This document shows positions 29,860 to 39,806 of a stretch of DNA of 64,000 bases, one piece after another. A program made the position numbers and the translations under genes. Each line of letters opens with the position of its first letter. Within the stretch, counting starts at the first letter, position 1. The notes under the pieces were generated by a model. The model worked only from the letters and a program-made list of their open reading frames with translations. It had not been told where the DNA came from and made no database searches. Where the stretch lies: NCBI RefSeq assembly GCF_003814815.1, contig NZ_RKQQ01000003.1, positions 310,001 to 374,000 on the forward strand, written 5' to 3'. The stretch comes from Salisediminibacterium halotolerans (GTDB lineage Bacteria; Bacillota; Bacilli; Bacillales; Salisediminibacteriaceae).

Positions 29860-30285
29860 TGTAGACAAATTATTCTTTTCACGTGTCACGCAGCCACTAA
29901 CCTCCGCTTGCCCCGGGCAAGGACTCAGCTAGTATTCGGCGGCCTGAGGCCGCCGAATACGGATCTTCGTCTCTTGCTTTCCCGGAGGCGTCGGAGGAAG
30001 TGGTTGCGTGGCTTTCTTACTTTGCAGAACAATATGGACACCGCGATGTTTGAAACAAGGAGGATGACCCAGCATCCCGGCTTTCTCCTGCGGGAAAGCG
30101 AGACAGGCGAGACCCTGCAGGGCCAAGCCCGAAGCGGCTCGGCGCTCGCCCGCGGACTAGTAAGACCCGGCGAAGTCTTATTGAGCCGATGTCGCAGTGA
30201 TACCTTCAGGTGAAAGAAGCCGGACGATGCGTAGTCATCCGTTCCTTTTAACATGACATCTAACGATGTCATGATTTTGTCTACA
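29860..30285 (+). mobile_element. Terminator-targeting structured element, copy 2 (426 bp)
   Basis: Perfect 10-bp terminal inverted repeats TGTAGACAAA/TTTGTCTACA. Same orientation and internal order as copy 1. The long left hairpin is kept but with changed bases: CACGCA pairs TGCGTG where copy 1 has a different sequence, and the inner stem has T-A where copy 1 has G-C. The sub-terminal dyad is GACATC-TAAC-GATGTC. It separates two copies of the korB terminator hairpin. No transposase and no stable reading frame. Confidence 0.78.
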
Positions 30286-30290
30286 GTCTG

Positions 30291-30316
30291 GAGCGCTCAT
30301 TTATGAGCGCTTTTTC
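30291..30316 (+). terminator. korB terminator, downstream copy
   Basis: AGCGCTCAT-TT-ATGAGCGCT hairpin with TTTTT. Confidence 0.87.
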
Positions 30317-30380
30317 TTTGAAAAAAATTCCGAAAAATTTTTCTGCAGAGGCATATGTACATATGTTATGGACAGTGCGG

Positions 30381-30410
30381 TTTACGGAGGACAATCATTC
30401 GTGCTACACT
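30381..30410 (+). promoter_or_regulatory. Possible promoter of tdh-kbl
   Basis: TTTACG, an 18-nt spacer and TACACT with an extended -10 TGC. The cre-like site begins 7 nt downstream. Confidence 0.5.
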
Positions 30411-30416
30411 TTTATA

Positions 30417-30430
30417 AGACAGCGCTTACA
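30417..30430 (+). promoter_or_regulatory. CcpA cre-like site upstream of tdh
   Basis: AGACAGCGCTTACA fits the cre consensus with one mismatch at the first base. Placed just after the candidate -10, where CcpA would block transcription. Confidence 0.45.
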
Positions 30431-30465
30431 AAAGCGGTGATGAGAAAGGTCAGGGGGTGGCGTAT

Positions 30466-31506
30466 GTGGGGCAGACAATGAAAGCAATCGTGAAAAACCG
30501 TCCCGAAAAGGGGGCGGAACTTCAAGAAGTCCCGATCCCGGAAATCGGTGACCGCGATGTATTAATTGAAGTGAAGGCCGCCTCAATTTGCGGCACGGAT
30601 GTTCACATTTATGAATGGGATCAATGGTCGGCAAATCGCGTTAAACCGCCGTATGTTTTCGGCCACGAATTTGCCGGCGTCGTGGTAGCGAAAGGCCGTT
30701 TTGTTGAGAGAGTAGAGGTCGGCGATCATGTTTCAGCAGAAACGCACCTTGTTTGCGGCTATTGTCCGCAATGTCTGAACGGTCAAGCGCATATTTGTGC
30801 GAATACCGAAATTATCGGGGTTGATCGCGACGGAAGTTTTGCAGAATATGTAGCGCTTCGTGCAGACAACGTATGGAAAAATGATCCGGCGCTGCCGTTT
30901 AGCGAGGCCAGCATTCAAGAACCGTTCGGAAATGCCGTGCACACAGTTCTGTCCAAAGACGTCGCCGGCAAGTCCGTTGCCGTGATCGGTTGCGGACCGA
31001 TCGGGCTAATGGCGGTAGGTATTGCCAAAGCTTCCGGAGCGTCGCAGGTGCTTGCTTTTGATGTGAATGAATATCGGCTTGATTTAGCTGAACAAATGGG
31101 GGCCACCCGAACGGTCGACTCTTTGCGTGAAGATCCGGTTCACGCCGCTAAGGCATTAACGTCCGGCAATGGGGTGAATGTCGTCTGTGAAATGAGCGGC
31201 AGTCCGCAAGCGATCGATCAGGCATTTAAAATGGTTACAAACGGCGGACATATGGCGATACTCAGCTTGCCTGTAAAACCGGTTACACTGGATATAACGA
31301 ATGATATTGTTTTTAAAGGAATCACCGTTAAAGGCATTTCCGGCAGGAAAATGTATGAGACATGGCAGCAGACGGCTGGACTTCTTCAGTCAGGACAAGT
31401 GAATGTGAAGCCGCTCATAACGCACCATTTTCCGCTTGAAGATTTTCACAAAGGTTTTGAACTTATGCTCGAAGGTAATTGCGGCAAAGTAGTGCTGTAT
31501 CCATAA
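30466..31506 (+). CDS. tdh: L-threonine 3-dehydrogenase
   Basis: Oxidises threonine to 2-amino-3-ketobutyrate with NAD; the next gene cleaves the product to glycine and acetyl-CoA. The 346-residue zinc MDR protein has catalytic-zinc residues in SICGTDVHI and VFGHEFAG, a structural zinc lobe (CGYCPQCLNGQAHIC) and the Rossmann motif GCGPIGLMA. Two GTG codons and an ATG are possible starts; the GTG with AGGGGGTG 6-7 nt upstream is chosen, giving a length close to the B. subtilis enzyme. A GTG at 30457 remains an alternative. Confidence 0.93.
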   Translation: MGQTMKAIVKNRPEKGAELQEVPIPEIGDRDVLIEVKAASICGTDVHIYEWDQWSANRVKPPYVFGHEFAGVVVAKGRFVERVEVGDHVSAETHLVCGYCPQCLNGQAHICANTEIIGVDRDGSFAEYVALRADNVWKNDPALPFSEASIQEPFGNAVHTVLSKDVAGKSVAVIGCGPIGLMAVGIAKASGASQVLAFDVNEYRLDLAEQMGATRTVDSLREDPVHAAKALTSGNGVNVVCEMSGSPQAIDQAFKMVTNGGHMAILSLPVKPVTLDITNDIVFKGITVKGISGRKMYETWQQTAGLLQSGQVNVKPLITHHFPLEDFHKGFELMLEGNCGKVVLYP

Positions 31507-31527
31507 AGACAGTTACGGAGGGATCGT

Positions 31528-32703
31528 ATGCAAGGTTTTGAACATTTAGAGGAAGAATTGCAGCAAATGAAAACGGACAGTGTGTTTCGCTCGCTTATTC
31601 CGCTCGAAACCGATCAAGGTGCGAAAGTGATGATTAACAGCCGGGAGATGATCCAGCTGTCGTCAAATAACTATTTGGGGCTTACAACGCATCCGCGTCT
31701 CAAGCTGGCAGCTGTAAGAGCAACTGACAAGTACGGCGCAGGCACCGGGAGCGTCCGCACGATTGCCGGAACGTTTACAATGCATGAGGAACTGGAACAA
31801 AAGCTGGCTGAGTTTAAACATACGGAAGCTTCGCTTGTTCTGCAATCCGGTTTTACAGCGAATCAAGCGGTTTTATCATCGATATTATCAAAAGAAGATG
31901 TCGTTATTTCCGATGAACTTAATCATGCTTCGATTATTGACGGGATTCGTCTGACGAAAGCGGCGCGAAAAATTTACAGTCATGCGGATATGACAAGTCT
32001 TGAAAGTGCACTTGAAGCGTCACAGGATTACCGAAAGCGGCTCGTTGTGACCGACGGGGTATTTTCCATGGACGGAAATATTGCACCGCTTCCGGAAATT
32101 GTTGCATTGGCGGAGAAATACGACGCCCTTATTATGGTGGACGATGCGCATGCGAGCGGCGTTCTCGGCCGCAACGGCAGAGGATCAGTTGATCATTTCA
32201 ATCTGAATGACCGTGTGCACATTCAAGTCGGCACATTAAGCAAAGCCGTAGGTGTGCTCGGCGGCTATATTGCCTGTCCGCAAACAGTCAGGGATTACTT
32301 GATTCATAAAGCGAGACCGTTTCTTTTCAGCACATCTCATCCGCCGGCGGTGACAGCGGCCTGTTCTGAAGCAATCGATGTATTAATCGATGAACCGGAA
32401 CGTATCAGCCGTCTGTGGGAGAATACCGCGTATTTTAAAGAAGAACTGTTAAAACTGGGCTTTGATACGGGCAAAAGCGAGACACCGATCACGCCGGTTG
32501 TCACAGGTGACGAGAAAAAAGCGCATGAACTATCTGATAAACTGGCTGATTACGGGGTGTTTGCCCAAGGGATCGCGTTTCCGACGGTGCCGAAAGGTCA
32601 AGCGCGCGTCAGGACGATCGTCACGTCGGATCATACGAAACCTTTGCTTGATGAAGCGTTGGCTGCCTTTGAAAAAGCAGGAAAAGAATTGGGGCTGATT
32701 TGA
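31528..32703 (+). CDS. kbl: Glycine C-acetyltransferase (2-amino-3-ketobutyrate CoA ligase)
   Basis: 391-residue PLP enzyme of the alpha-oxoamine synthase family. PLP-contact segments: [37 protein letters not shown] and the Schiff-base lysine in GTLSKAVG near residue 239. Lies 21 nt after tdh in a two-gene threonine-to-glycine operon. BioF-like homologues are close, but the tdh neighbour decides the call. Mobile element copy 3 sits in its terminator. Confidence 0.94.
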   Translation: MQGFEHLEEELQQMKTDSVFRSLIPLETDQGAKVMINSREMIQLSSNNYLGLTTHPRLKLAAVRATDKYGAGTGSVRTIAGTFTMHEELEQKLAEFKHTEASLVLQSGFTANQAVLSSILSKEDVVISDELNHASIIDGIRLTKAARKIYSHADMTSLESALEASQDYRKRLVVTDGVFSMDGNIAPLPEIVALAEKYDALIMVDDAHASGVLGRNGRGSVDHFNLNDRVHIQVGTLSKAVGVLGGYIACPQTVRDYLIHKARPFLFSTSHPPAVTAACSEAIDVLIDEPERISRLWENTAYFKEELLKLGFDTGKSETPITPVVTGDEKKAHELSDKLADYGVFAQGIAFPTVPKGQARVRTIVTSDHTKPLLDEALAAFEKAGKELGLI

Positions 32704-32726
32704 GCGAACATTCTTTTGCCGGATTG

Positions 32727-32758
32727 TTTAAGAGCCAGACAATTGTCTGGCTCTTAAA
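32727..32758 (+). repeat. Upstream copy of the kbl terminator hairpin
   Basis: A 32-nt perfect palindrome centred on AATT (arms TTTAAGAGCCAGAC and complement), immediately followed by the element. The core recurs after the element with one base changed. Confidence 0.88.
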
Positions 32759-32759
32759 G

Positions 32760-33115
32760 TGTTGACAAAGTCATGACATCGATTGATGTCCTATTAAAAA
32801 GAACGGATGACTACGCATCGTCAGGCTTCTTTCCTGCGGGCGAGCGCCGAGCCGCTTCGGGCTGATGCCCTGCAGGGTCTCGCCTGTCTCGCTATCCCGC
32901 AGGAGAAAGCCGGAATGCTGGGTCATCCTCTTTTTTGAAGCGAGTGTATTCATAAAAAAGAAGCCATGCATCCACTCCTCCGACGCCTCCGGGAAAGCAA
33001 GAGACAAAGATCCGGATTCGGCGGCCTCAGACCGCCGAATCCTAGCTGAGTCCTTGCCCGGGGCAAGCGGAGGGTAGTGGATTCATGGCTGACATAAAAA
33101 TATAGTTTGTCTACA
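32760..33115 (-). mobile_element. Terminator-targeting structured element, copy 3 (356 bp, inverted)
   Basis: Ends are TGTTGACAAA and TTTGTCTACA. Read on the minus strand it aligns with copies 1 and 2 from the branched hairpin through to the sub-terminal GACATC-type dyad, but lacks roughly 60 bp present in both others, between the GGCGCTCGCCCG and GACGATGCG segments. It therefore inserted in the opposite orientation relative to its host terminator. No transposase. Confidence 0.77.
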
Positions 33116-33119
33116 GTCT

Positions 33120-33146
33120 GAGAGCCAGACGATTGTCTGGCTCTTT
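33120..33146 (+). terminator. kbl terminator, downstream copy
   Basis: AGAGCCAGAC/GTCTGGCTCT stem around GATT, then TTTTT. Confidence 0.87.
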
Positions 33147-33164
33147 TTCACGCAGTTTCAACTG

Positions 33165-33193
33165 TTGTACAATCTGCGTATACACTTTATAAT
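33165..33193 (+). promoter_or_regulatory. Sigma-A promoter of miaB
   Basis: TTGTAC, 17-nt spacer, consensus TATAAT. It begins about 20 nt past the kbl terminator. Confidence 0.75.
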
Positions 33194-33233
33194 TTAAAGT
33201 TGCGGACCTATTTATAAAGGAGACGAGAGATGT

Positions 33234-34778
33234 ATGAATGAAGAGCAAAAAAACGAACAAATGCGTGCAGTAGAAGAAGCTTCTTCCGCGGACAAAAAAT
33301 CCGGACAGGAAAAAGACTACTCGCAGTATTTTCAAACGACATATACACCGCCTGACCTGAAACAAGCCAAGAAGCGCGGAAAAGAAGATGTCGATGTGCA
33401 TTATGATTTTACGATTCCTGACGACATGAAAGAGATCGGTGTCGGAAAGAAATTTTTAATTCGGACATACGGCTGTCAAATGAATGAGCATGATTCAGAA
33501 AACATGGCCGGGATTTTACTGGAGATGGGCTTTGAATCGACAACGTTTCAAGAAGATGCTGATATTATCTTGCTGAACACGTGTGCGATCCGTGAAAATG
33601 CGGAAAATAAGGTGTTCGGTGAAATCGGCCATCTAAAGGCGCTGAAGAGGGAAAAGCCTGAGCTGATTATCGGTGTTTGCGGCTGTATGTCGCAAGAGGA
33701 GTCGGTTGTAAACCGTATTTTGGAGAAACATCAGCAAGTCGATTTAATTTTCGGGACACACAATATTCATCGCCTGCCGGAATTGATTAAAAACGCGATT
33801 TTTGAAAAAGAGATGGTTGTTGAAGTTTGGTCTAAAGAAGGCGATATTATTGAAAATATGCCGCGGGCCCGCAAAGGAAAAATCCAAGGCTGGGTAAACA
33901 TTATGTACGGCTGCGATAAATTTTGCACATACTGTATTGTGCCGTTCACCCGCGGGAAAGAACGCAGCCGGCTTCCGGAAGATGTTATCGAAGAAGTCAG
34001 GCATTTGGCTAGAAACGGATATAAAGAGATCACACTGCTCGGTCAAAATGTTAATGCGTATGGCAAAGATCTCGTTGAACGTAACTACCGCTTGGCTGAT
34101 TTACTCGATGAAATCCGGCAAATCGGGATTCCGCGCGTCCGTTTTACGACGAGCCACCCGTGGGATTTTGAAGACGAGTTGATAGAGGTGTTAGCTAAAG
34201 GCGGCAATATGATGGAACATATTCATTTGCCGGTTCAAAGCGGAAATAACGATGTATTAAAAATTATGAACCGCAAGTATACGCGTGAGGGCTTTATTGA
34301 ACTGGCAGGAAAGATCCGTAAAGCAATGCCGCATGCGTCGTTTACAACAGACATCATCGTCGGTTACCCAAATGAAACAGAAGAACAGTTTCAAGATACG
34401 CTGTCTTTAATGACAGAAATGCAATTCGACGCAGCTTATACGTATATCTATTCTCCGCGCGAAGGAACGCCGGCTGCACAAATGGAAGACAACGTGCCTA
34501 ATGAAGTGAAAAAAGAACGTCTGCAGCGTTTAAACGCCGTCGTGAACGATCTTTCAAACAAAAGCAATAAAAAGCTCGAAGGCGAAATTGTTGAAGTGCT
34601 TGTCGAAGGAGAAAGCAAAAAAAATGCAGAGGTTCTGATGGGCCGTACGCGGACAAATAAGCTCGTCAATTTCCGCGGCGAAAAATCTTTAATCGGTCAA
34701 CTAGTCAATGTGCGGGTCACAGAAGCAAAAACATGGTCTCTCGATGGCGAAGTTGCTGAAACGGCAGGAGTGAAATAA
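33234..34778 (+). CDS. miaB: tRNA-2-methylthio-N6-dimethylallyladenosine synthase MiaB
   Basis: Radical-SAM methylthiotransferase that adds the methylthio group to A37 after MiaA prenylates it. 514 residues, with the ~70-residue polar N-terminal extension typical of Bacillus. First cluster cysteines lie in [21 protein letters not shown] and GVCGCMSQE; the SAM cluster is CDKFCTYC; a C-terminal TRAM domain follows. AAGGAG lies 11 nt before the ATG. ricA follows by 2 nt; miaA lies about 5 kb downstream. Confidence 0.97.
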   Translation: MNEEQKNEQMRAVEEASSADKKSGQEKDYSQYFQTTYTPPDLKQAKKRGKEDVDVHYDFTIPDDMKEIGVGKKFLIRTYGCQMNEHDSENMAGILLEMGFESTTFQEDADIILLNTCAIRENAENKVFGEIGHLKALKREKPELIIGVCGCMSQEESVVNRILEKHQQVDLIFGTHNIHRLPELIKNAIFEKEMVVEVWSKEGDIIENMPRARKGKIQGWVNIMYGCDKFCTYCIVPFTRGKERSRLPEDVIEEVRHLARNGYKEITLLGQNVNAYGKDLVERNYRLADLLDEIRQIGIPRVRFTTSHPWDFEDELIEVLAKGGNMMEHIHLPVQSGNNDVLKIMNRKYTREGFIELAGKIRKAMPHASFTTDIIVGYPNETEEQFQDTLSLMTEMQFDAAYTYIYSPREGTPAAQMEDNVPNEVKKERLQRLNAVVNDLSNKSNKKLEGEIVEVLVEGESKKNAEVLMGRTRTNKLVNFRGEKSLIGQLVNVRVTEAKTWSLDGEVAETAGVK

Positions 34779-34780
34779 CA

Positions 34781-35197
34781 ATGAGCGAAGGATATACGAA
34801 AAAAGAGATTATGGAAGAATCACGCAAGCTTGCCGAAAAAATTGCCGAAACCGAAGAAGTCGACTTTTTCAAACGTGCTGAAGCACAAATTAATGAGCAT
34901 TTGCGTGTACAGGAAATCATCGGACAGATCAAATTGCTGCAAAAAGAAGCCGTTAATTTAAAGCATTATGAAAAGACAGAAGCCTTAAAAGAAACAGATG
35001 CGAAAATTGATGCGCTTCAAGATGAGTTGGATGATATCCCGCTCGTGCAAGAGTTTAAACAATCTCAAGGTGAAGTGAATGATTTGCTGCAAATGGTAAG
35101 CAATACGATTTCGAATACTGTCACGCAAAAAATTGTTGAATCGACCGGCGGCGATCTCTTAAAAGGCACGACACAAAAAAGCCCGTTTGACCGCTGA
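34781..35197 (+). CDS. ricA: RicA (YmcA), Y-complex subunit
   Basis: 138-residue helical protein of the YlbF/YmcA family. In B. subtilis it joins YlbF and YaaT in the Fe-S-containing Y-complex that steers RNase Y cleavage and affects competence, biofilm and Spo0A phosphorylation. Two residues near the centre region and C-terminal repeats of NTISNTV type fit the family. Two-nt gap after miaB indicates a shared transcript. cotE, next in B. subtilis, is missing. Confidence 0.92.
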   Translation: MSEGYTKKEIMEESRKLAEKIAETEEVDFFKRAEAQINEHLRVQEIIGQIKLLQKEAVNLKHYEKTEALKETDAKIDALQDELDDIPLVQEFKQSQGEVNDLLQMVSNTISNTVTQKIVESTGGDLLKGTTQKSPFDR

Positions 35198-35280
35198 TAA
35201 TTCAGTTACCAGCTAAACGAGAAGGCTGTTTTCCTGCGGGAAAGCAGCCGTTATTCGTGTCATGAAAATCCATACAGCTG

Positions 35281-35289
35281 TGCTATAAT
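35281..35289 (+). promoter_or_regulatory. Extended -10 promoter element of mutSL
   Basis: TGC-TATAAT lies about 50 nt before the mutS start; no good -35. The stretch 35198-35280 holds an imperfect GGCTG/CAGCC hairpin and no gene. Confidence 0.55.
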
Positions 35290-35337
35290 GTAACACACAG
35301 TCTATGTTGGGCAGAAAATAATGATTGGATGATAACG

Positions 35338-37902
35338 ATGGCAACAACTCCGATGATGGAACAGTATTTGCAGATTAAAGAGGAATACCAAGATGCGTTT
35401 TTATTCTTCCGCCTCGGCGATTTTTACGAGCTATTTCATGATGATGCGCTGCTTGCCGCGAAAGAATTGGAGATTACGCTGACAGGCCGCGGAAAAGGGG
35501 AAGAAAAAATCCCGATGTGCGGGGTGCCTCACCATTCATCGAAACAATACATTGCAACGCTGATTGACAAAGGGTATAAAGTGGCGATTTGTGAACAAAC
35601 GGAAGATCCCTCTCAGGCAAAAGGCGTTGTCAAACGTGACGTCGTTCAAGTCATTACCCCCGGAACAGTGATGGAAACGAACGATTTGGGCGCAAAAGAG
35701 AACAATTACATAGCAGCCATTTGTGAGGATGGTTCAGCGCATTTCGCGATGGCTGCAGCAGATACGACGACGGGCGAAATGTTCGTAACGAAGCTGGAAA
35801 GTTATCCTGCTCTTGTCAGTGAAGCATCCGCATACCGTCCGAAGGAAATTGTCGTATCAGATTCTTTATCGAAAGCGATGCAAGCTCAGCTGGAAACGGA
35901 CCTTGCTGTAACGTTGTCATATGCGGACGCGGCTGAAGACGGACGCAAAGAGAATTTGAGCGACCCGGCTCTGCAAAATGCTTTCGGAATCTTAATCGGA
36001 TACTTGAACTATACAATGAAGCGTTCACTCGATCATTTGCAAGAACCGACGTTTTATTTGCCGCAAGAGTTTATGACGATCGATCAGCATTCAAAGCGGA
36101 ATCTGGAGTTAAGTGAAACACTTCGTGACAAAACGAAAAAAGGTTCGCTCCTCGGTGTGTTGGATCGCACGTCGACGGCGATGGGCGGACGTTTGTTAAA
36201 GCACTGGCTTGAAAAACCGCTCGTAAAAGAAACAAGCATAAACGAACGTCACTCGTTAGTCGCAGCACTGATCGATCAATTTTTCACGCGAGAAACGCTG
36301 AAAGAGCAGCTGCGGGGGGTTTATGATTTAGAACGGCTCGCCGGACGCGTCGCGTTCGGCAATGTTAACGGCCGTGATCTGCTACAGCTGAAACAATCGC
36401 TCGGCTGTATTCCGGAAATGCTCGAGACAGTGCGCTCGCTGAATCATCCCGGGGCTGATCAAATGATTGCTCATGCGGATGAAGCGCGCCCGCTGAAAGA
36501 ACTGTTGGAAGAAGCCATTCATGAAAACTGTCCGGTCAGTATTACAGAAGGGAATGTAATTAAAGACGGCTATTCTGAACAATTGGATATTTACCGTGAT
36601 GCGATGACAAACGGCCGAACGTGGATCGCTTCACTGGAGAGGCAAGAACGGGAAATCACCGGGATTAAATCGCTGAAAGTCGGCTTTAACAAAGTATTCG
36701 GTTATTATATTGAAGTGACGCGCGCAAACCTTCCTTATTTGCCGGAAGGCCGTTACGAACGGAAGCAAACCCTGGCCAATGCTGAGCGGTATATTACAGA
36801 AGAACTGAAAGAGAAAGAACGGACAATCCTTGAAGCGGAAGAAAAAAGCGAAAAATTAGAACACGAGCTGTTTTTAGATATTCGCGAACGGGTGAAAGCG
36901 TACATTCAGCCGCTGCAAGATTTGGCGCGGATCATCAGCACGTTCGATGTTTTAACAAGTTTTGCGGACGTTTCCGAAGATAGGCGGTTTGTCCGGCCGT
37001 CGTTCAACCAAGCAGGGCGTCTGGACGTTTCTTCCGCCCGTCATCCGGTCGTTGAGACGATGATCGATCAGGGGAAATACGTGCCGAATGATATTTGTAT
37101 GAATGGCAGCCGCGAGATGCTGTTAATTACTGGACCGAATATGTCCGGCAAAAGCACATATATGCGCCAGCTGGCGTTAATAGCGATTATGGCGCAGGCG
37201 GGCTGCTGCGTTCCGGCAGATAAAGCGGATTTGCCGATATTTGATCAAATATTTACCCGGATTGGAGCGGCTGACGATTTATCCCAGGGCCAGAGCACGT
37301 TCATGGTGGAAATGATTGAGACGCAGCACGCCGTTAATAATGCAACGGAAAACAGTTTGATACTGTTAGATGAGATCGGCCGCGGCACCTCAACGTATGA
37401 CGGGATGTCGCTCGCGCAATCGATTATTGAATATATTCACAGCCATGTTCGGGCTAAGACGCTGTTTTCGACGCATTATCATGAGTTGACCCATCTGGCC
37501 GGAAAGCTTGACCGGCTGGAAAATGTTCATGTCCGGGCTAAAGAAGAAGACGGCAATGTCGTTTTTCTTCATCAAGTCATGGACGGACCGGCTGATCGCA
37601 GTTACGGGATTTACGTTGCTCAATTAGCCGATTTGCCGGACGAAATTATTTCGCGCGCCAAACATATTTTAGCAGAATTTGAAAACGGTGCAGGCGCAGA
37701 AGGAACTGAAGAACAAACGAACGAACAAAAAGCTGATCAAATTCCGCTTTTTCAAATCGAACAAGGAAACAGTGAGGAAGAATTGCCGGCGCATCTTGAA
37801 GAAATAAAAGCCGAAATAGCCCGGTTTAATTTACTTCAAACGACGCCTTTGGAAGCTATGCAGCTCCTGGAGAGGCTGCAGCAGAAATTAACTGACAGCT
37901 GA
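35338..37902 (+). CDS. mutS: DNA mismatch repair protein MutS
   Basis: 854-residue mismatch-recognition ATPase. N-terminal mismatch-binding motif in FFRLGDFYELF (Phe-x-Glu), connector, lever and clamp domains, Walker A GPNMSGKST near residue 600, Walker B LILLDEIGRGTSTYDG, and a C-terminal tail with a beta-clamp-like QIPLFQIE segment. Start set at the ATG giving MATTPMMEQYL, matching relatives; an ATG nine bases earlier is also possible as neither has a strong ribosome site. Operon with mutL, 26 nt downstream. Confidence 0.97.
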   Translation: MATTPMMEQYLQIKEEYQDAFLFFRLGDFYELFHDDALLAAKELEITLTGRGKGEEKIPMCGVPHHSSKQYIATLIDKGYKVAICEQTEDPSQAKGVVKRDVVQVITPGTVMETNDLGAKENNYIAAICEDGSAHFAMAAADTTTGEMFVTKLESYPALVSEASAYRPKEIVVSDSLSKAMQAQLETDLAVTLSYADAAEDGRKENLSDPALQNAFGILIGYLNYTMKRSLDHLQEPTFYLPQEFMTIDQHSKRNLELSETLRDKTKKGSLLGVLDRTSTAMGGRLLKHWLEKPLVKETSINERHSLVAALIDQFFTRETLKEQLRGVYDLERLAGRVAFGNVNGRDLLQLKQSLGCIPEMLETVRSLNHPGADQMIAHADEARPLKELLEEAIHENCPVSITEGNVIKDGYSEQLDIYRDAMTNGRTWIASLERQEREITGIKSLKVGFNKVFGYYIEVTRANLPYLPEGRYERKQTLANAERYITEELKEKERTILEAEEKSEKLEHELFLDIRERVKAYIQPLQDLARIISTFDVLTSFADVSEDRRFVRPSFNQAGRLDVSSARHPVVETMIDQGKYVPNDICMNGSREMLLITGPNMSGKSTYMRQLALIAIMAQAGCCVPADKADLPIFDQIFTRIGAADDLSQGQSTFMVEMIETQHAVNNATENSLILLDEIGRGTSTYDGMSLAQSIIEYIHSHVRAKTLFSTHYHELTHLAGKLDRLENVHVRAKEEDGNVVFLHQVMDGPADRSYGIYVAQLADLPDEIISRAKHILAEFENGAGAEGTEEQTNEQKADQIPLFQIEQGNSEEELPAHLEEIKAEIARFNLLQTTPLEAMQLLERLQQKLTDS

Positions 37903-37928
37903 TGGTTTAGCAGGAAAGGAGGCCGCAG

Positions 37929-39785
37929 ATGAACGCGATTCACCAGCTCGATACATTTTTATCGAACAAGATTGCCGCCGGTGAAGTGGTCGAACGGCCG
38001 GCTTCTGTTGTGAAAGAGCTTGTAGAAAATGCCGTTGATTCCGGTTCCGCACAGATCAGGATTGATACCGCAGAAGGCGGTCTGGCGAAAATCCGCGTTC
38101 TCGACGACGGCGGCGGTATTGCTTCTGAAGATATTGCGCTCGCATTTTCCCGGCATGCCACAAGCAAAATTTTTGCAGACGAAGATCTGTTCAGGATTAA
38201 AACGCTCGGTTTTCGGGGAGAAGCACTGCCGAGTATTGCATCAGTTTCAAAAGTTACCCTCCGCACGAGTACGGGAGAAAAAGACGGGGAAGAGGTGTTT
38301 ATCGAAGGCGGCGAAATCCGCGAACGAAAAACAGCGGCGCTTCGGCGCGGGACGGAAATTACCGTAACGGACTTATTTTACAATACTCCGGCGCGATTGA
38401 AATATTTGAAGACGGTTCATACAGAACTCGGTCATATTTCCGAAGCTGTCAACCGCATTGCCCTTGCCCATCCGGAAATTGCATTCACACTGACGCATAA
38501 CGAGAAAACGTTGCTGCAGACGGCCGGCAACGGCGACATTGCCCGGGTCATTGCAGCGATATACGGTACGTCGATCGGCCGAAAGCTGTTAAATATCGAA
38601 GCGGAAGACTTGGATTTTCAAGTAACCGGTTATATTGCCAAACCGGAAGTGACCCGGGCCAACCGTAATTACATGACGACGATTATTAACGGCAGGTTCG
38701 TTAAAAATTACGCGCTCTATAAAGCCGTTCAAGACGGATTTCATACCCTTTTGCCGATTGGGAAATTTCCGCTTGTCGTGCTCCACATTGAGATGAACCC
38801 GCTTCTCGTTGACGTAAATGTTCATCCTTCAAAATTGGAAGTGCGGATCAGTAAGGAAAAGGCGCTCCAAGATCTGGTTAAAAAGGCGGTTCAAGAACGG
38901 CTGCAAAAAGAACGGCTCATACCGGAAGCAGAAACACCGCATCCTGTTCACGGTGAAGGGGGAAAACCGCTTCGAACCGAGCAGCTGAATTTAACGTCGA
39001 ATCAGCCGGCGCCTTTTTCCGAACCGATCAAGGATCCGCCGCTTGAACACGTTAACCGGGGAGATGCCGCCGGCGAAACGGTGCATGAAGAACAGGAAGA
39101 TTTACACGCATTATCCGCGCCTGAGCCTTTAGATCAAGGCGGAGACAACGAAGACCGTCAAGCAGACAACATTGCCAAACCGCCTGATGAACCGCCGTCT
39201 TCAAAAGTTCCTGAACTGGAACCGATCGGGCAGCTGCACAGCACGTACATTGTCGCTGAAAATGAAACCGGTTTGTACTTGATTGATCAGCATGCCGCCC
39301 AGGAACGAATTAAATATGAAGAATTTCGCGAAAAGTTGGCTTCGGCCGCGAAAGAAACACAAGAACTTCTGGTTCCGCTGACGATTGAATGCACAACATC
39401 CGAAGAAATGCAGATTGAACAGTCGCGTTCATGGCTTGAAGACGTCGGACTCGAGCTTGAACCGTTCGGCAAAGGCACGTATATTGTTCGTGCTTGTCCG
39501 ACCTGGTTTCCGCAAGGTGAAGAAGAAGCGATCATTTTTGAAATGATTGAACATTTAAAGCAGCTTGACCATATTCATATCGGCAAAATCCGTGAAGAAG
39601 CTGCGATTATGATGTCATGCAAAGCGGCGATCAAGGCGAATCACTTTTTAAGAAAAGAAGATATGCGTTACTTGCTCGATGACTTGCGTGCATGCACAGA
39701 ACCCTACACGTGCCCGCACGGCAGGCCGATTATTGTTCATTATTCGGTCGGCGAAATCGAACGGATGTTTAAACGAATTCAATAA
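37929..39785 (+). CDS. mutL: DNA mismatch repair protein MutL
   Basis: 618-residue GHKL ATPase with motifs [23 protein letters not shown] and GFRGEAL. A Pro/Glu-rich linker leads to a C-terminal dimerisation domain with the nicking endonuclease motif [12 protein letters not shown] near residue 452 and a C-terminal [10 protein letters not shown] zinc-site segment. It therefore cuts DNA itself, as expected for an organism without MutH. AAAGGAGG precedes the ATG. Confidence 0.97.
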   Translation: MNAIHQLDTFLSNKIAAGEVVERPASVVKELVENAVDSGSAQIRIDTAEGGLAKIRVLDDGGGIASEDIALAFSRHATSKIFADEDLFRIKTLGFRGEALPSIASVSKVTLRTSTGEKDGEEVFIEGGEIRERKTAALRRGTEITVTDLFYNTPARLKYLKTVHTELGHISEAVNRIALAHPEIAFTLTHNEKTLLQTAGNGDIARVIAAIYGTSIGRKLLNIEAEDLDFQVTGYIAKPEVTRANRNYMTTIINGRFVKNYALYKAVQDGFHTLLPIGKFPLVVLHIEMNPLLVDVNVHPSKLEVRISKEKALQDLVKKAVQERLQKERLIPEAETPHPVHGEGGKPLRTEQLNLTSNQPAPFSEPIKDPPLEHVNRGDAAGETVHEEQEDLHALSAPEPLDQGGDNEDRQADNIAKPPDEPPSSKVPELEPIGQLHSTYIVAENETGLYLIDQHAAQERIKYEEFREKLASAAKETQELLVPLTIECTTSEEMQIEQSRSWLEDVGLELEPFGKGTYIVRACPTWFPQGEEEAIIFEMIEHLKQLDHIHIGKIREEAAIMMSCKAAIKANHFLRKEDMRYLLDDLRACTEPYTCPHGRPIIVHYSVGEIERMFKRIQ

Positions 39786-39806
39786 CGTGTGAAAGAGGGA
39801 AAATGA

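Noticed and set aside
21722-30285. Group II (class C) intron insertion after terminator stems
   Set aside because: Class C introns do insert after terminator hairpins, but no domain V motif, GUGYG 5' end or reverse transcriptase is seen, and the duplicated hairpins plus terminal inverted repeats fit a transposon-like element better.
33230-33241. Four-codon ATG frame overlapping the miaB start
   Set aside because: Likely chance; AAGGAG spacing serves the miaB ATG and nothing suggests reinitiation.
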